Origin: Erinaceus europaeus
Taxonomy: Eukaryota; Chordata; Mammalia; Eulipotyphla; Erinaceidae
Length of the DNA: 64,000 nt
Direction: 5' to 3'
Assembly (NCBI RefSeq): GCF_950295315.1
Contig: NC_080164.1
Location: 7,758,082 to 7,822,081 of the forward strand
Shown here: piece after piece, positions 12,127 through 23,174 of the stretch
Layout of the letters: each line of letters starts with the position of its first letter
Position numbering within the stretch: position 1 is the first letter of the stretch
Position numbers and translations under genes: made by a program
The notes under the pieces: generated by a model
Told to the model about the DNA's origin: nothing
Database searches by the model: none
What the model saw: the letters and a program-made list of their open reading frames with translations, nothing else

Positions 12127-12800
12127 CCTGTCTATACTTATCTATACTTCCTTTCTGAGTCACCCCTAAACTTATCACTACTTCTGGGTGTCTCCTTTTT
12201 TCCTCTTCTCCATGAGATAATAAAATGTGCCCGTTTCTTTGGTGTTTTCTAGACTCACTTCCCTTTCAGTGATGACATAAAAGCAATATTATGGTGACAA
12301 ACACTTCAGGTCCTGGTGAAATGAGGGTACAGAACTCTTTGGTTATATCCCCGATCCTTTGGCCTTCTAGGTGTATGGACCAAAATTCATTTTGGGGTGC
12401 AGAAGATGGGGGTTTTGCCTTTTTTTGGTAATTATTGTTCCAGTGGACATGGGTATTGGCAGGTGAATCCACACCTCCAGCTTGTTTCTATCTTTTGCCA
12501 GTGGGGCAGTGCTCTGGGGAGGTGAACTTCTAGGACACATTGGTGAGATCGTCTTCCCAGGGAAATTAGGATGGAATCATAGTAGTAGCATCTGGAACTT
12601 GCTGACTGAAAGGCAGTAAAATGGACAGCAGGACACAGTGATTAATAAACAGGAACCATGAATTAAGAACAGAGCAGACGAAAGTAGCAGCCTTAGTCTT
12701 GAAGGAAGCTATTAAGTATATTTTAGGTATGTTCCTAGGAACGTATGTCTTGGTAATATTTGCTTGAGCTTCATAGCTAATATACCACCCATATTTTTAT
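11910..12800 (-). mobile_element. Older L1 3' UTR with an extra internal block
   Basis: Antisense L1 3' UTR recognised by ttccaccaccagagttctgtg, gggtgcagaagatggg, ccagtggacatgggtattggcagg and gaaattaggatgg...gcatctggaac. Compared with the younger copies it carries about 300 additional bases (roughly 12045-12340), including a (TG)n at 12095-12124. This fits an older subfamily, or a younger one that lost the block. Confidence 0.7.
12095..12124. repeat. (TG)n inside L1
   Basis: Perfect TG run within the L1 3' UTR copy. Confidence 0.9.
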
Positions 12801-13536
12801 ATCCACTACCAATAACTGACTTCTGATATAAAGCCTCAGGTATCTTCCCAATGTACCTAAAAACCAAATGCCTCCATACTAATATTCAAGTTCTTAACCT
12901 ACTGACTGAAGCCCAAAATTCCAACCATCCTTCTGTTCAGTGAATTTCTTCCAGTGCTGAAAGTCTAACACCTCCATATTGCTGCCCTGGCTCTTCTTTC
13001 CCCAGGATATCACTGTCCTGCAGTCTAGAAAAGTGACTTTTTTCTCCCTCTTCTATCCTTTCTAACTTTTCAAAATCAGTGAAAATATTTTTTTCCATCT
13101 CCAGGCATCCACTAATCCATCTGTATGTAGATAATGGCCCTAACCTCATGTGCTACAATGACTCATCTGGTGTTCACTGGTGTTTTGATTTTGTTTTCTT
13201 TTTGCTGTGGATTAAATGCTTCTCCAACACAAAAGTCTAACTTACAAAGTTGTGTTTTTCACACATCTTGAAAACTTTCCATGCCCTTAATGTTATTTGT
13301 TAAAGTAGTGAGGGATTCTTTGGGGTCAAAAAATAGTAAGAAAGAAAAAGGTATCTACTTACAGCAGGTGTGCTTTGAATAGACAAAGGTCCAGTTTTAC
13401 AGATACACTTGTGAAGAAATAATCTGTGTCTAGAACTGCTTAAAAAAAGGAGTAGGTGATGATTCCTTGACATCTTGAGATTATTATTTCATTATAGTGG
13501 GCAAGTCAGAATCAAAGCAGATTATGGGGAAGTTCT
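12801..13536. other. Single-copy DNA
   Basis: AT-rich sequence with no recognised repeat. The ORF at 12937-13149 (minus) shows no domain. It may hide decayed 5' parts of the element that follows, but I could not align any. Confidence 0.4.
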
Positions 13537-14358
13537 CTTGACCTCATGACCCAGCCAGTCTATCTTGGTGTTACTCTTGATCGCACCCTGTCATTTCACG
13601 AACATCTCATAAAAACTGCAGCAAAGGTGGGCGCGAAGAATAACATCATTGCAAGACTGGCCAGCTCCTCAAGGGGCGTGAGCGCTTCCACACTATGATC
13701 ATCATCTCTGGCATTATGCTATTCCACTGCAGAATACTGTGCCCCAGTATGGTTCCGTAGCCCCCATGTCCACTTGGTCGATTCCAAATTATATTCCTCC
13801 ATGAGGATAATTTCTGGAACATTCCGTTCCACCCCGGTTCCATGGCTGCCAGTTCTTAGCAACATCACCCCGCCAGATATTCGTCGGGATGTGGCATCAT
13901 CTAAGTTCATTTCCCACGTCTACGCTTGACTGGACCTGCCAATATACGCGGATATCTTCGCCCACCCTGTCCAACGCTTGACGTCTCATCACCCAGTCTG
14001 GTCCCCTACGCCTACACTGAACTTCTCTGTTCCAGACTCTTGGAAACAGAGTTGGCAGTCAGCTGAGGTAAAGAACAAACACCTCATCACAGACCCCTGC
14101 AAGCGTCAACCCGGCTTTGACCTAGCACGTTATGATTGGGCCCTCCTCAATCGCTATCGAACAGGCCATGGCCGGTGCGCCGCTATGTTCCATCGCTGGG
14201 GAGCCAGAGACGACCTGAACTGCCCCTGCGGCTCCAGACAGACTATGACCCACATAGTCAACGACTGCCACCTCCCCAGATTCAAAGGAGGTCTTGAAAC
14301 TTGACATCAGGCTCAACCTGACGCTGTTGACTGGCTATGGAAGAAGGGCAAACGCTAG
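13537..14358 (+). pseudogene. Non-L1 non-LTR retrotransposon polymerase, C-terminal part
   Basis: Read in a single frame, 13537-14358 gives about 273 codons ending in TAG (14356-14358), with no frameshift and only three internal stops, all TGA (13696, 13927, 14302). Landmarks in order: PVYLGVTLDRTLSFHEHL near the start; LALCYSTAEYCAPVW; SMRIISGTFRSTPVPWLPVL; SNITPPDIRR; WALLNRYRTGHGRC; a terminal Cys/His pattern CPCG...HIVNDC; and DAVDWLWKKGKR. These are typical of the region after the catalytic core of jockey/CR1/RTE-type reverse transcriptases and unlike L1 ORF2. The catalytic core itself is not present. The segment is clearly richer in CpG than its surroundings. I did not see a 3' tail repeat or target duplication. 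The longest stop-free piece, starting at a Met, is 13978-14304. It is certainly a polymerase relic; the exact clade is uncertain. Confidence 0.8.
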
Positions 14359-14599
14359 AAGAAGAATGACCCATTAGAGGGAGCACCTGTTTGCTTGAAA
14401 GAGGTGACGTCTTCAGATCACAGCACAGAAACATATAGCGTCAAGGGAAACCTCACAAACATAAGTTTTCCAGTTAAATATTGCAAGAAAATTCCTCTTC
14501 TCTATAGAGAAAAGGAAAAGTTTTATTGTTGCAAGTGTGTATTTTTTCCCAAAAAATATCATCAATTAACTCAATCTTGACACCATTTATGTCAATAAA

Positions 14600-14865
14600 A
14601 GTTATTAATTTTGACGGGGGAATTAAATTGGAAAACTTTGTATCCATTAGGCAGCGTGCCCCAGTTTCCTCTTCTTCTCATTTTTTGACACCTACTATTC
14701 CGTTCTCTTTTCCTCATGAGTTTGACTGTTTTCGATATCTTATGTAAGTGAATCAGGCAGTAGATGTCCCTCAGTGACTGGCTTATTTCACTCAGAATAA
14801 TGTTCTCCAGATTCATTCCTATGTGGTCACACATAGCACAGTTTCCTGTCTTTTTGTTCCCTTTT
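14600..14865 (-). mobile_element. Ancient L1M 3' UTR relic, antisense
   Basis: Matches the inverted mammal-wide L1 3' UTR: atgagtttgactgtttt, taagtgaatcaggcagta, actggcttatttcactcaga, ataatgttctccagattcat. Confidence 0.7.
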
Positions 14866-14929
14866 TTTTTTCATTTTGCAGAGCCAGTGCCTCACACATT
14901 CATGGTTTCAGTGACTCTAATCCATTTTT

Positions 14930-15050
14930 CATTGGGACAGACAGAGAAAGGGAGAGTGGGACAGGGGTCACAACTCAAGAGCTCCCTTTGATACCATAGC
15001 ACCTTCAGTGTGGTACTGAGCTTCACACCTGGGTGGTGCTCATGGGAAGG
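14930..15050 (-). mobile_element. SINE-C-like, antisense
   Basis: A purine-rich start (gacagacagagaaagggagag) is followed by an inverted tRNA-like head ending gagcttcacacctgggtgg. It resembles the copies at 15715 and 49010. Diverged. Confidence 0.45.
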
Positions 15051-15714
15051 TATTGACAAAAGTAAAAACTACTGGGGCACTTTTGTTGGGATTTGTGAAA
15101 GTGACAGATTGATTGGGTACATACAAAGTGAGATGGGAAAATAAGAAAAGAGAAGGAACAGACTAGCCAGCCACATGGCAGGGACTATGAATCTAAAGTT
15201 TACGAGCTTTCAGCTTCATCACTTGACAAGACCCAGGAATAATTGGCATCAATTGACAGGGGCAGGAACTGGAGGTCAAAGTTGGCAGGGATAGGAGCCA
15301 GAGGTCAAAAAGGGGATGAAAGGGTTGGGCTTCCTCCAGACGCTTTCTTAAGTAATCTCTCATACCCACAATCCCTCTTGAGTTGACATCCTATGCTATA
15401 GGTTTGCCATGCGTTTATGTCAGCCACATGGCAATTACGTACAGAGTCCATCATTCCTTTTGTGTACAGTCAGGCAAACAATGTATTCCCAACAGAAAGG
15501 CACACAGCCTGCCAGGTGAACTATCTCTCTTTCCCCAGAATGCCTTCTGTACTGAGCTGAGAGATATCCATTGTCTGCATACGCTTTCTCTTTATCTATT
15601 CGTCTGTCAATGACTATTTAGATAGCTTCCATATCTTGACTCTTATAAATAACACATGCTTTCATTTAGGAATTATATATCAGCTGATACTCTTTTTTAA
15701 TATGTTATTTTTGA
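15051..15714. other. Single-copy DNA
   Basis: No recognised repeat. The 76-codon ORF at 15383-15613 has no known domain. Confidence 0.45.
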
Positions 15715-15845
15715 GGTTTTATTGATTAATGAGTGAACGCTAGAGAACACCTCTGGCTTATGGTGTCACCGTGGATTGAATCTGGAACCACTGGTGACTC
15801 AGGCATGAAAGTCATTTTGCTTAGCTATGCTGTCTTCCCAGCCCT
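15715..15845 (-). mobile_element. SINE-C, antisense
   Basis: Contains ctctggcttatggtgtcac, ggattgaatctggaacc and ctcaggcatgaaagtc, then gctatgctgtcttcccagccc. This is an inverted tRNA-like head with B-box and A-box in that order, shared with 49010-49150. Confidence 0.6.
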
Positions 15846-16197
15846 CAACTCATATTCTTCATCAGTGACATTCCCCAAGTGTATTTCTGCTATAATTTGA
15901 CCTTCTGAGGCTCAATTTCTTGAAACAATCAAGTTTAGATCTCTATGGTGGTGATACAACAGTTTTTACTCTTAGGGTCTTTTCTATTTTTTTATCCTAC
16001 TGACTAGGGCAGGGTCATGTGGTTTATTTGATCCTATAGCACATGAACATAAATGCCATTCATCGGTTCCCTGGAAAAAAGATAAGAATCAAAGTGTGTC
16101 ACAGTTTTGTCTTTTCATGAAAGATACATATCCCAGATACTATAGCTACAAGATGGAATAAAATAAGAGAGAAAACTTCAGTGTGTTAAGCCACTGA

Positions 16198-16200
<3 letters not shown>

Positions 16201-16258
<58 letters not shown>
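16201..16258. repeat. (TG)29 microsatellite
   Basis: A perfect 58-base dinucleotide run, long enough to be polymorphic. Confidence 0.95.
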
Positions 16259-16259
<1 letters not shown>

Positions 16260-16689
16260 AGGGGGAGTGTGATTATTATAGCAGGTAGGATTAATAACAA
16301 TGACTAACACACTGACATAGCAAGGTTCTTAGGAAGATTAAACAGATCAATTACATACAAGCTTGAGCGGAATCTGAGAGAAACAGACATACGGTAAAGT
16401 AAGGTTGGCATTAAGTAAGAGAGAGAGTTTTATATACTAAAATGGGTACATTGAAAGGAAAAAAAAAGTCTTGAGAACAGAATTACATGGTTGTAGGGTT
16501 GTGTAAATTTAGACCTGGATTTGGAAGTTATTTAATCCCCCATTTGTGTTTTATTTTTTTGCTGAATGTGCATTGTATATTCCAGGTTCTTACTAGAAAA
16601 TATAGATATCTAAGCCTTAGCATAGTTATAATGAATCAGAATCTCTAGGGGACCCTTTGATTCCAATTGTTCAGTTGGTTTCTGTGTGG

Positions 16690-16800
16690 ATAAAAAGAAA
16701 AAGTGAGTCAAAAGAGGTTAATGACTTTTCTAAGGCCATTAGGACTGATTATTTAGTATTTTAGTGCTAGAATCCAGATTCTACTCAAGCTAATGCTTTA
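16690..16800 (-). mobile_element. MIR relic, antisense
   Basis: Follows the inverted MIR order: gaggttaatgacttttctaagg, then gtgctagaatccagattct, then aatgctttactcctcaac. Ancient mammal-wide tRNA-derived SINE. Confidence 0.6.
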
Positions 16801-17238
16801 CTCCTCAACTCACATAATAATATTCTAATAAAGTGAGGCCCACACTGACCTTCTTGTCCTCCTTTTGTTGATAAATCATGTCAAGACCTGCAAATGATTT
16901 TACCCCCTTAACAATGAAAAGAAGATGTAATTTTAAAATTACCTTGGATGTACAGTAAATGCCGCATTCCCATAATCAATCATCCCAAATCACAGGGTTA
17001 TTTGGACCTATTTTAAGGAAAGTAAATTGAAAACATGTTGTTCAACAATGCACCAAAGAGTTATCAAATCATAAACATCTAGATTATTTGAACATGTTGA
17101 TTATTCCACATTCAGGGTTTCCTTACAAAGTAATGCTAGCCATGAAGAGACCTGTAACACTCAGTGAATCCTTTCCTAAGTTGTTAGCTGTATTGGGTTC
17201 AATCACTTAGCCATGTGGGAACATATGTTAAAGTTAAA

Positions 17239-17239
<1 letters not shown>

Positions 17240-17288
<49 letters not shown>
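17240..17288. repeat. (TG)n with one interruption
   Basis: TG dinucleotides broken once by TTTG. Confidence 0.95.
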
Positions 17289-18464
17289 AGCTGTATGTGT
17301 TATGATGGATATGTAGCTTTTTTTGAGCTATTATTCACACTTTTCACTAAGCACAAGACATGGAGGCATATTATTAGGACATGTCTCTGAGGATATAGAA
17401 ATAGCTTGGGGAGTACAGCAGTATAACATTGAACATATTAAAACTTATCTGAAGCTTTGGAAACCAAATATACAGACATTCCATAATGACCCTTGGGTTT
17501 TAGTATAATTCCTGAACCTGAAAATTCATAACTAAATAATGGCAGCACATTTATGGCATAAAATGCCTTAAACCATTTGTTTATTATTATATGTGGATTT
17601 TAAGTTTTATGTTTTTCAGAAATTGAAAGCCTACTCCATTTCTCCCCCCTTGGAGAAGTGATACCCCAATTACCTTTGAGAGTCTTTGTTTTTCTCACTG
17701 GAAGAGAGCTAATCCAGAATTGAGGTTTATGTCAAGGCATCTTGTTGGTTATCAAATCTATGATCAGATACTCTTATTAAACTAAACCCAATTAAATTAA
17801 TCTTTGTTGAAAAATAAATGATGTAATTCCTGGAGGATCCTATTTGATTCCCCGAATGGTGGCTTGACTCCCCTAAGTAGCTTACAAGAAAGCAAAGTCT
17901 GAAAATAGTTCTTGAAACTGAAGAGAGGAAATTGCCTCAATTGTGGCAGGTGTCTAGAAGGAGCCCCAGCCTCTGAGCGCTCTGTGAGCTAAGGGGTCAT
18001 CATTAGGAGACTGAATTATGTCTGTGCTCTTCCTGGGACTGAACTCAAAGACTGAACTCTAAAATTAATCGACATATCATTTCTTTTTTGAGTTCTAAGA
18101 CCAGCCCAGGGAAGATTAAAAGTCATTCATCTGACTGGAAATCACAGTGCATCCTCTCATTTTTCTTGGAATAGATTCCTTATGTGGACACAGTGTGAGT
18201 TGAATTGCATCTGGTTATTGTTTTTAGAGGATTCTGCTGAAATTCAAACTGAGCCTGCGTATTGCGGCTTGATTTATCATTGTCTGGCCACGTGAGAATA
18301 AGAATGGACCAAGGAAGTAGGACAAGGAGGCGGCATCTTGAACCTCCATTCAGGCTCCTGTCAAAATGGCATGGTTCAGGGAATGGGAGGAGTGAAGACA
18401 GGGTCCTAGGACTCTGATAGAGCCTAGATGAAAAACGTAGGGTGGCAGCACAGAGAAAGAAGAC
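17289..18464. other. Single-copy DNA
   Basis: One of the longer stretches where I recognise no repeat. The short ORF 17323-17508 has no domain. Confidence 0.45.
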
Positions 18465-18600
18465 ACACTGAAATCAGACAGCTGAATTCTAACTCTGGTT
18501 CTACCATATGGTTTGGAAAAATAGGAGGAATGCTGTTAGCTCCCTTATGGAGCTGTGAGAATTAACAGCAAACTATATGTACACAACCTGGCTTTCGCTG
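18465..18600 (+). mobile_element. MIR relic
   Basis: Order as in MIR: aatcagacagctgaattctaactctggttctacca, then ggagctgtgagaattaacagcaaac, then cacaacctggc. Confidence 0.6.
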
Positions 18601-19988
18601 AGTTGCCCAAAGTGGAAAAGTGGTAAAATCTTCAATAATCCCTTCTAGCAACTAACACACATCATACATTTTTTTTTTATGTGCCAAGCACGTTGCCTCC
18701 AACTAGTGCCAGATACCTGGCCTTCGTGGGTGCTCCATTTGTCGGTTACAGAATGGTGAAATGTTGGCTCAACCACTTACAAGACTAACTGTCTTTGGCC
18801 ATGGAAGCTGATACAGGCAAGATCAGAGGGAAACTGCCTATCCTATGTTGGGATTCCCAAGTGCATATGGAGGAAGGCAAGAGGAGAGGGTCTTTCTATT
18901 TTTCTCGTTCACTGCTTATACACCGATGACGGCACCCCAGCTGCTAGGGTGGTATGTCTCATTGAGTGTTTTGTGGTCTTGCTTCTTCTGAGTCCAGAGG
19001 GTAAAAGCTGAAATCCAAACTAAAAATGTCAACTTCTATTCTGCTCCAAGGGCTCCCCAGGGTTGGGCAGAGGTTTTGCAGTTTCACCACAAGCATTTAC
19101 AAGGGCCGCACACTTTGGCAAGGCCGAGTCTCCTGACAGTCTAACCTCCGCAGACCTGAAATGGAGCTGAATTTCAGGAGTCACGAAGGGGAAGGTTTGT
19201 GGGGGTCGGGGGGCGTGGAAAAGGGAATTCAACGTTGGTTCATCACCAGGTTTGGCTCAAACACATCCCCCCTCCCTGCCTGTAGCCAGGACTTGCTTGG
19301 TTTCTGGTTTCAAAATGAAATTTTCACACAGCCCAAATCCCAGCCTACCCCCAATTTAAAGAAACAGGCTCTTGGCATGAACTCCGGATGGATCAGCAGT
19401 TGCTCACATACAGCTGTGCACATCTGGCACGCAGGTATATGATTTCGCATGAAGATAAATTGTGTGGGGACCAAATGTGCAGTTGTTAAGCTCAAAATGA
19501 ATCGCTTCTTGGAAGCAATCTTTCTGCACAGCAGGACCTATGTGTGAGCTTGATTTTTCTTTCTTCTTCTTTTTAAAAAATTTTTTATTAGATCTTTCTC
19601 AGAAAACACAGGCTTCTGCAGGTCTATGGGTGAAGGTAGGTGGATGCCCACACCTGCACTTGGGTCTCTGCTGCTCTGGAAATCAGCACGCAACCTCTGA
19701 CAGCCTCCTCAGGCAGTCTTCTCCCGGGTGTTATCGGAGCCTGGGATCAAGAAAGAGACCAGCTCCTGCTTTGTTGCTGTTGCATTTCCCATAAATTATG
19801 CTTCATCCAGGGGCTTATTCTTCAGGGACAGCCATTTTGTGAGTAGTTGCCAAAGAACGAGGGAGCCGTGCCAGGCTGAGAGGACCAAGAAGTCAGCTTC
19901 TCTTGGAAGCTTGATGGAGCCAGTGGCATCTTCCATGTGGGAACACTGTCCCCAGAGTTCATGTACTTGTATTTCAGCAGAGAATATC
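18601..19988. other. Single-copy, locally GC-richer DNA
   Basis: The part around 19030-19300 is richer in G+C than most of the window. I see no CpG island, splice-consistent exon or known protein in it. Overlapping short ORFs at 19161-20096 are unrelated to each other. Confidence 0.4.
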
Positions 19989-20016
19989 GAGAGAGAGAGA
20001 GAGAGAGAGAGAGAGC
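19989..20016. repeat. (GA)n
   Basis: Perfect GA dinucleotide run. Confidence 0.9.
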
Positions 20017-20271
20017 AGCATGCATCTGTGCTGTTCAGATCACAGCACTCCCCACCACAAGGTACTTTGCTGGCCTGGAGAAATCATGACATGTGATTCC
20101 TGGGACAGCACTCTCCTGGATTCATTCCAGGAAGCACGGTTCTGCTTCAGTGGGTTCAGCTACCAAGGCCTGATGAAGGATGGCCTGCTCAAGATTCAGG
20201 GTCAGTTTCAGCTGTAGAAATGTCCCCATGTGTTTACACCAGGAAATCAATGTTTTGTTTGTTTTTTTCAT

Positions 20272-20440
20272 CACCAGGGTTGTGCCTGCAGTAAGAATCC
20301 ACCACTCCAGGCAGCCATTTTTTTTCCATTTTATTTTCTGTTTTTTTATTTGAAAAGACAGAGAGACATTGAGAAGGAAATGGAGGTAGAGAGAGAGAGA
20401 GAGAGGAAGACAGGCCCCTTCAGACCTGCTTAAGTTTGCT
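20272..20440 (-). mobile_element. SINE-B, antisense, with tail module
   Basis: Inverted tail module (accagggttgtgcctgcag...aatccaccactccagg), T-rich junction, and inverted body (gacagagagacattgagaagg). Head missing. Confidence 0.65.
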
Positions 20441-20679
20441 CACTGGAACCACAGATGCCAATTCCCACTTCCCTAAATCATTGGTTTTGGAGTGCCTTCA
20501 CATTTTCTTTTTTTTTAATCTGAAAAAGTGATCTCTCTAGCTCCTCTTCCCTATCTATTTACAAATCAAAAATAAACAAGAAACACTGCAATGATTGTAA
20601 TAGAAAAGATAATCAATCAACAAGCATCCTCTTACTCCACTTGAATTATGATAGATTAGCCATAATATTCCTTTCTGGG

Positions 20680-20822
20680 GTAGGACTTGAGCTCGAGGGT
20701 AGAGTCTAAGACTTGCGTACATCATAAGACCCTAAGTTTGCTCACTGGAAACACAGACGCCAGAGCTGAGCAATGTTCTGGTCTGTCTCTTCCCTTTAAA
20801 AATAAACAAATAAATATTTTTC
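20680..20822 (+). mobile_element. Diverged tRNA-derived SINE
   Basis: Has a degraded head with gaccctaagtttgctcactgg, a short body and an (aaata)n end. Family uncertain. Confidence 0.4.
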
Positions 20823-21330
20823 TAAATATCTATTTCCGTAGTGGTGTACATGCTGTGATTTCTGTCTGGACTCTTAACTCCCCTCCCAGCTGGCTGAACC
20901 CTACATCATTCTTTGTAACTCAATTCAGGTCTCAGCAGATTTCTGACTCCTCATAGAAGAGATGATTTAATTCTCTCTGTTATATTGTCCTTTGTGCTGA
21001 CTTATTTGTACCATCCCAGTTTTGTGACCTTATGTTAGGTGTCTGTCATCCTATCACACACTGGGTCTCTTCACAGCAAGGATGGGCTTCTTCTCTTATT
21101 GCCTATATGTAACCTAATTTTGACAAATGCATCCTTAGCAAAGACCAATAATATGCCTTCTTTCTTGATAATGTTCTTAATAGCCCAGTATTTCTAGTCA
21201 GTGAGCTCTGTGATACCTCAGTATGAGAAGACAAAAGTCTCTCTGTAAAGCTGGCCTCGACCTAACTCACAAACCAAACAGGAAATGGTCACATTCTGAG
21301 GTAACTTACCTCACTACAGCTACAATAAGA
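20823..21330. other. Single-copy DNA
   Basis: Nothing recognised. Confidence 0.45.
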
Positions 21331-21663
21331 AGGAACATGAGGGGGGGAGTCAGGCTGTAGCGCAGCGGGTTAAGCGCAGGTGGCGCAAAGCACAAGGACC
21401 GGCATAAGGATCCCGGTTCGAGCCCCCGGCTCCCCACCTGCAGGGGAGTCGCTTCCCAGGCGGTGAAGCAGGTCTGCAGGTGTCTGTCTTTCTCTCCCCC
21501 TCTCTGTCTTCCCTTCCTCTCTCCATTTCTCTCTGTCCTATCCAACAACAACATCAATAACAACAGTAATAACTACAACAATAAAACAACAAGGGCAACA
21601 AAAGGGAATAAATAAATAAAATAAAATATTTTTAAAAATGCAAAAAAAAAATTAGGAACATGA
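21331..21663 (+). mobile_element. SINE-A, complete, with perfect target duplication
   Basis: Full head (ggctgtagcgcagcgggtta, A box), B box ggttcgagcccc, body aggcggtgaagcaggtctgc, pyrimidine tract, caacaacaacatcaataac, acaagggcaacaaaaggg, and an A-rich tail. The 10-bp duplication aggaacatga (21331-21340 and 21654-21663) is exact, so the insertion (21341-21653) is relatively young. Confidence 0.95.
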
Positions 21664-22249
21664 AGGTAAGAATGGTGCCAATTAATTGCTCTTGTCTGTT
21701 TAGAAGAAAATACAGAAACAAGGCAAGACAATTTCTCTCAGCTTTATTGCGGAACCAAGGTGAGGGCAGAGTTTGGAGATGCTGTAGAAGTCTCTGAGGG
21801 TACCCAAGGCCAGCCACTGAAAGCATTCCCTGAAGTACTTCCGATCCAAGAACCACCGGGAACAATGGCTCCCAAGAGATTGCTCCTGTTATTACCCCCC
21901 CATGTTGCCCATTTGACCAGCCTTCAAGCTGGATTGGTGATTTAAATCTGGTGACATTCACAGTGAGTAGAAGCCTTAAAGAAGAAGGTCAACTTTTTTT
22001 AGAAAACAACGTAAAATCAGTACTTGTATAAGAACAAAATGGAGAAGTACTGGCAACATCTATGAGTCTGCCAAGTGGAAAAAAAAAGTGTGCATGTTTG
22101 TGTGTGTGCGTGTGTGCCTGTGCACGTGTGTGTATGTACATGTATGTACCCTTTTACCAGAAGTTTTTATCACTCTGTTTGGCAGGAGTTAGCCCCTCAA
22201 ATCACTAAAAATAAAGTAATAACTGATGAAATTGTCAGTCTCTTTTCTT
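21664..22249. other. Single-copy DNA with a TG-rich tract
   Basis: An imperfect TG/TA-rich run lies at 22089-22140. Nothing else is seen. Confidence 0.45.
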
Positions 22250-23134
22250 CCTTTTAGAATATTTAAGGTTATTCTTTCTCTCTTTCTTTTTATAATTTTT
22301 TATTTATAAAAAGGAAACATTGGCTAAACCATAGGATAAGAGGTATAAAATTCCATACAATTCCCACCACCAGAACTCTGTATCCCATCCCCTCCCCTGA
22401 TAGCTTCCTTATTCTTTAACCCTCTGGGAGCATGGACCCAGGGTCACTGTGGGTTGTAGAAGGTGGAAGGTCTGGCTTCTGTAATTGCTTCCCCGCTGAA
22501 CATGGGTTGATCCATACTCCCAGCCTGTCTCTCCCTTTCCCTAGTGGGGAAGGGATCTGGGGAAGCGGACCTAAAGGACACATTGGTGGGATTGTCTGTC
22601 CAGGGAAGTCTGGTTAGCATCGTGCTGGCATCTGGAACCTGGTGGCTGAAAAGAGAGTTAACATATAATGCCAAACAAGTTGTTGAACAATCATGGACCT
22701 AAAGGCTGGAATAGTGCAGATGAAGAGTTGGGGGGCGGGGGATGTTCCTCCATTTTGTAGATAGCTAGTAGGCATATTTTACTTATATTCCAAAGGGCTT
22801 TAATGGTTTTTTTTGGGGGGGTGGGAGGAAATGTTCCTACTCATGACCACAGAATGTGAGCTCAGATCTACAGGAATGCAGAGATCACATAGGCCCCTAA
22901 GCTGAATATAGGCCCCATATCAGATCAAATTGATGGGGTTTACAGTCAACAATATTTATAGAACTTGCCCATATTTGAGAGCTACTCTCTTCCCTGATCC
23001 AGCTTTCTGGTCCTTTTTCTAGCCATGACATCATCTCCCCAGACAATAACTTGGATCCACCTACATATCAGATTTAAGACTCAGGGGTAAAAAGAAAAAG
23101 AAAAAGAAAACTACTATAGCCTTTTAGAATATTT
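22250..23134 (-). mobile_element. L1 3' end with inverted 5' part (twin-priming structure)
   Basis: The left part (about 22285-22822) is antisense L1 3' UTR from its 3' terminus up to the gccctttggaata region. The right part (about 22828-23119) is the adjoining upstream segment in the opposite orientation, starting aatgttcctactcatgacc. The whole lies between identical 15-bp flanks ccttttagaatattt (22250-22264 and 23120-23134). One duplication around both parts shows that a single insertion event produced the inversion. Confidence 0.88.
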
Positions 23135-23174
23135 TTATCTCAGGGTTGTAGGACAATAAAACTTGATGACTAAA

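Noticed and set aside
19030..19300. GC-richer patch considered as a CpG island or promoter
   Set aside because: Few CpGs, no clustered promoter motifs and no adjacent exon.
21350..21430. A-box and B-box sequences resembling a tRNA gene
   Set aside because: They belong to the tRNA-derived head of SINE-A; no cloverleaf with an acceptor stem is formed, and the same unit is repeated many times.
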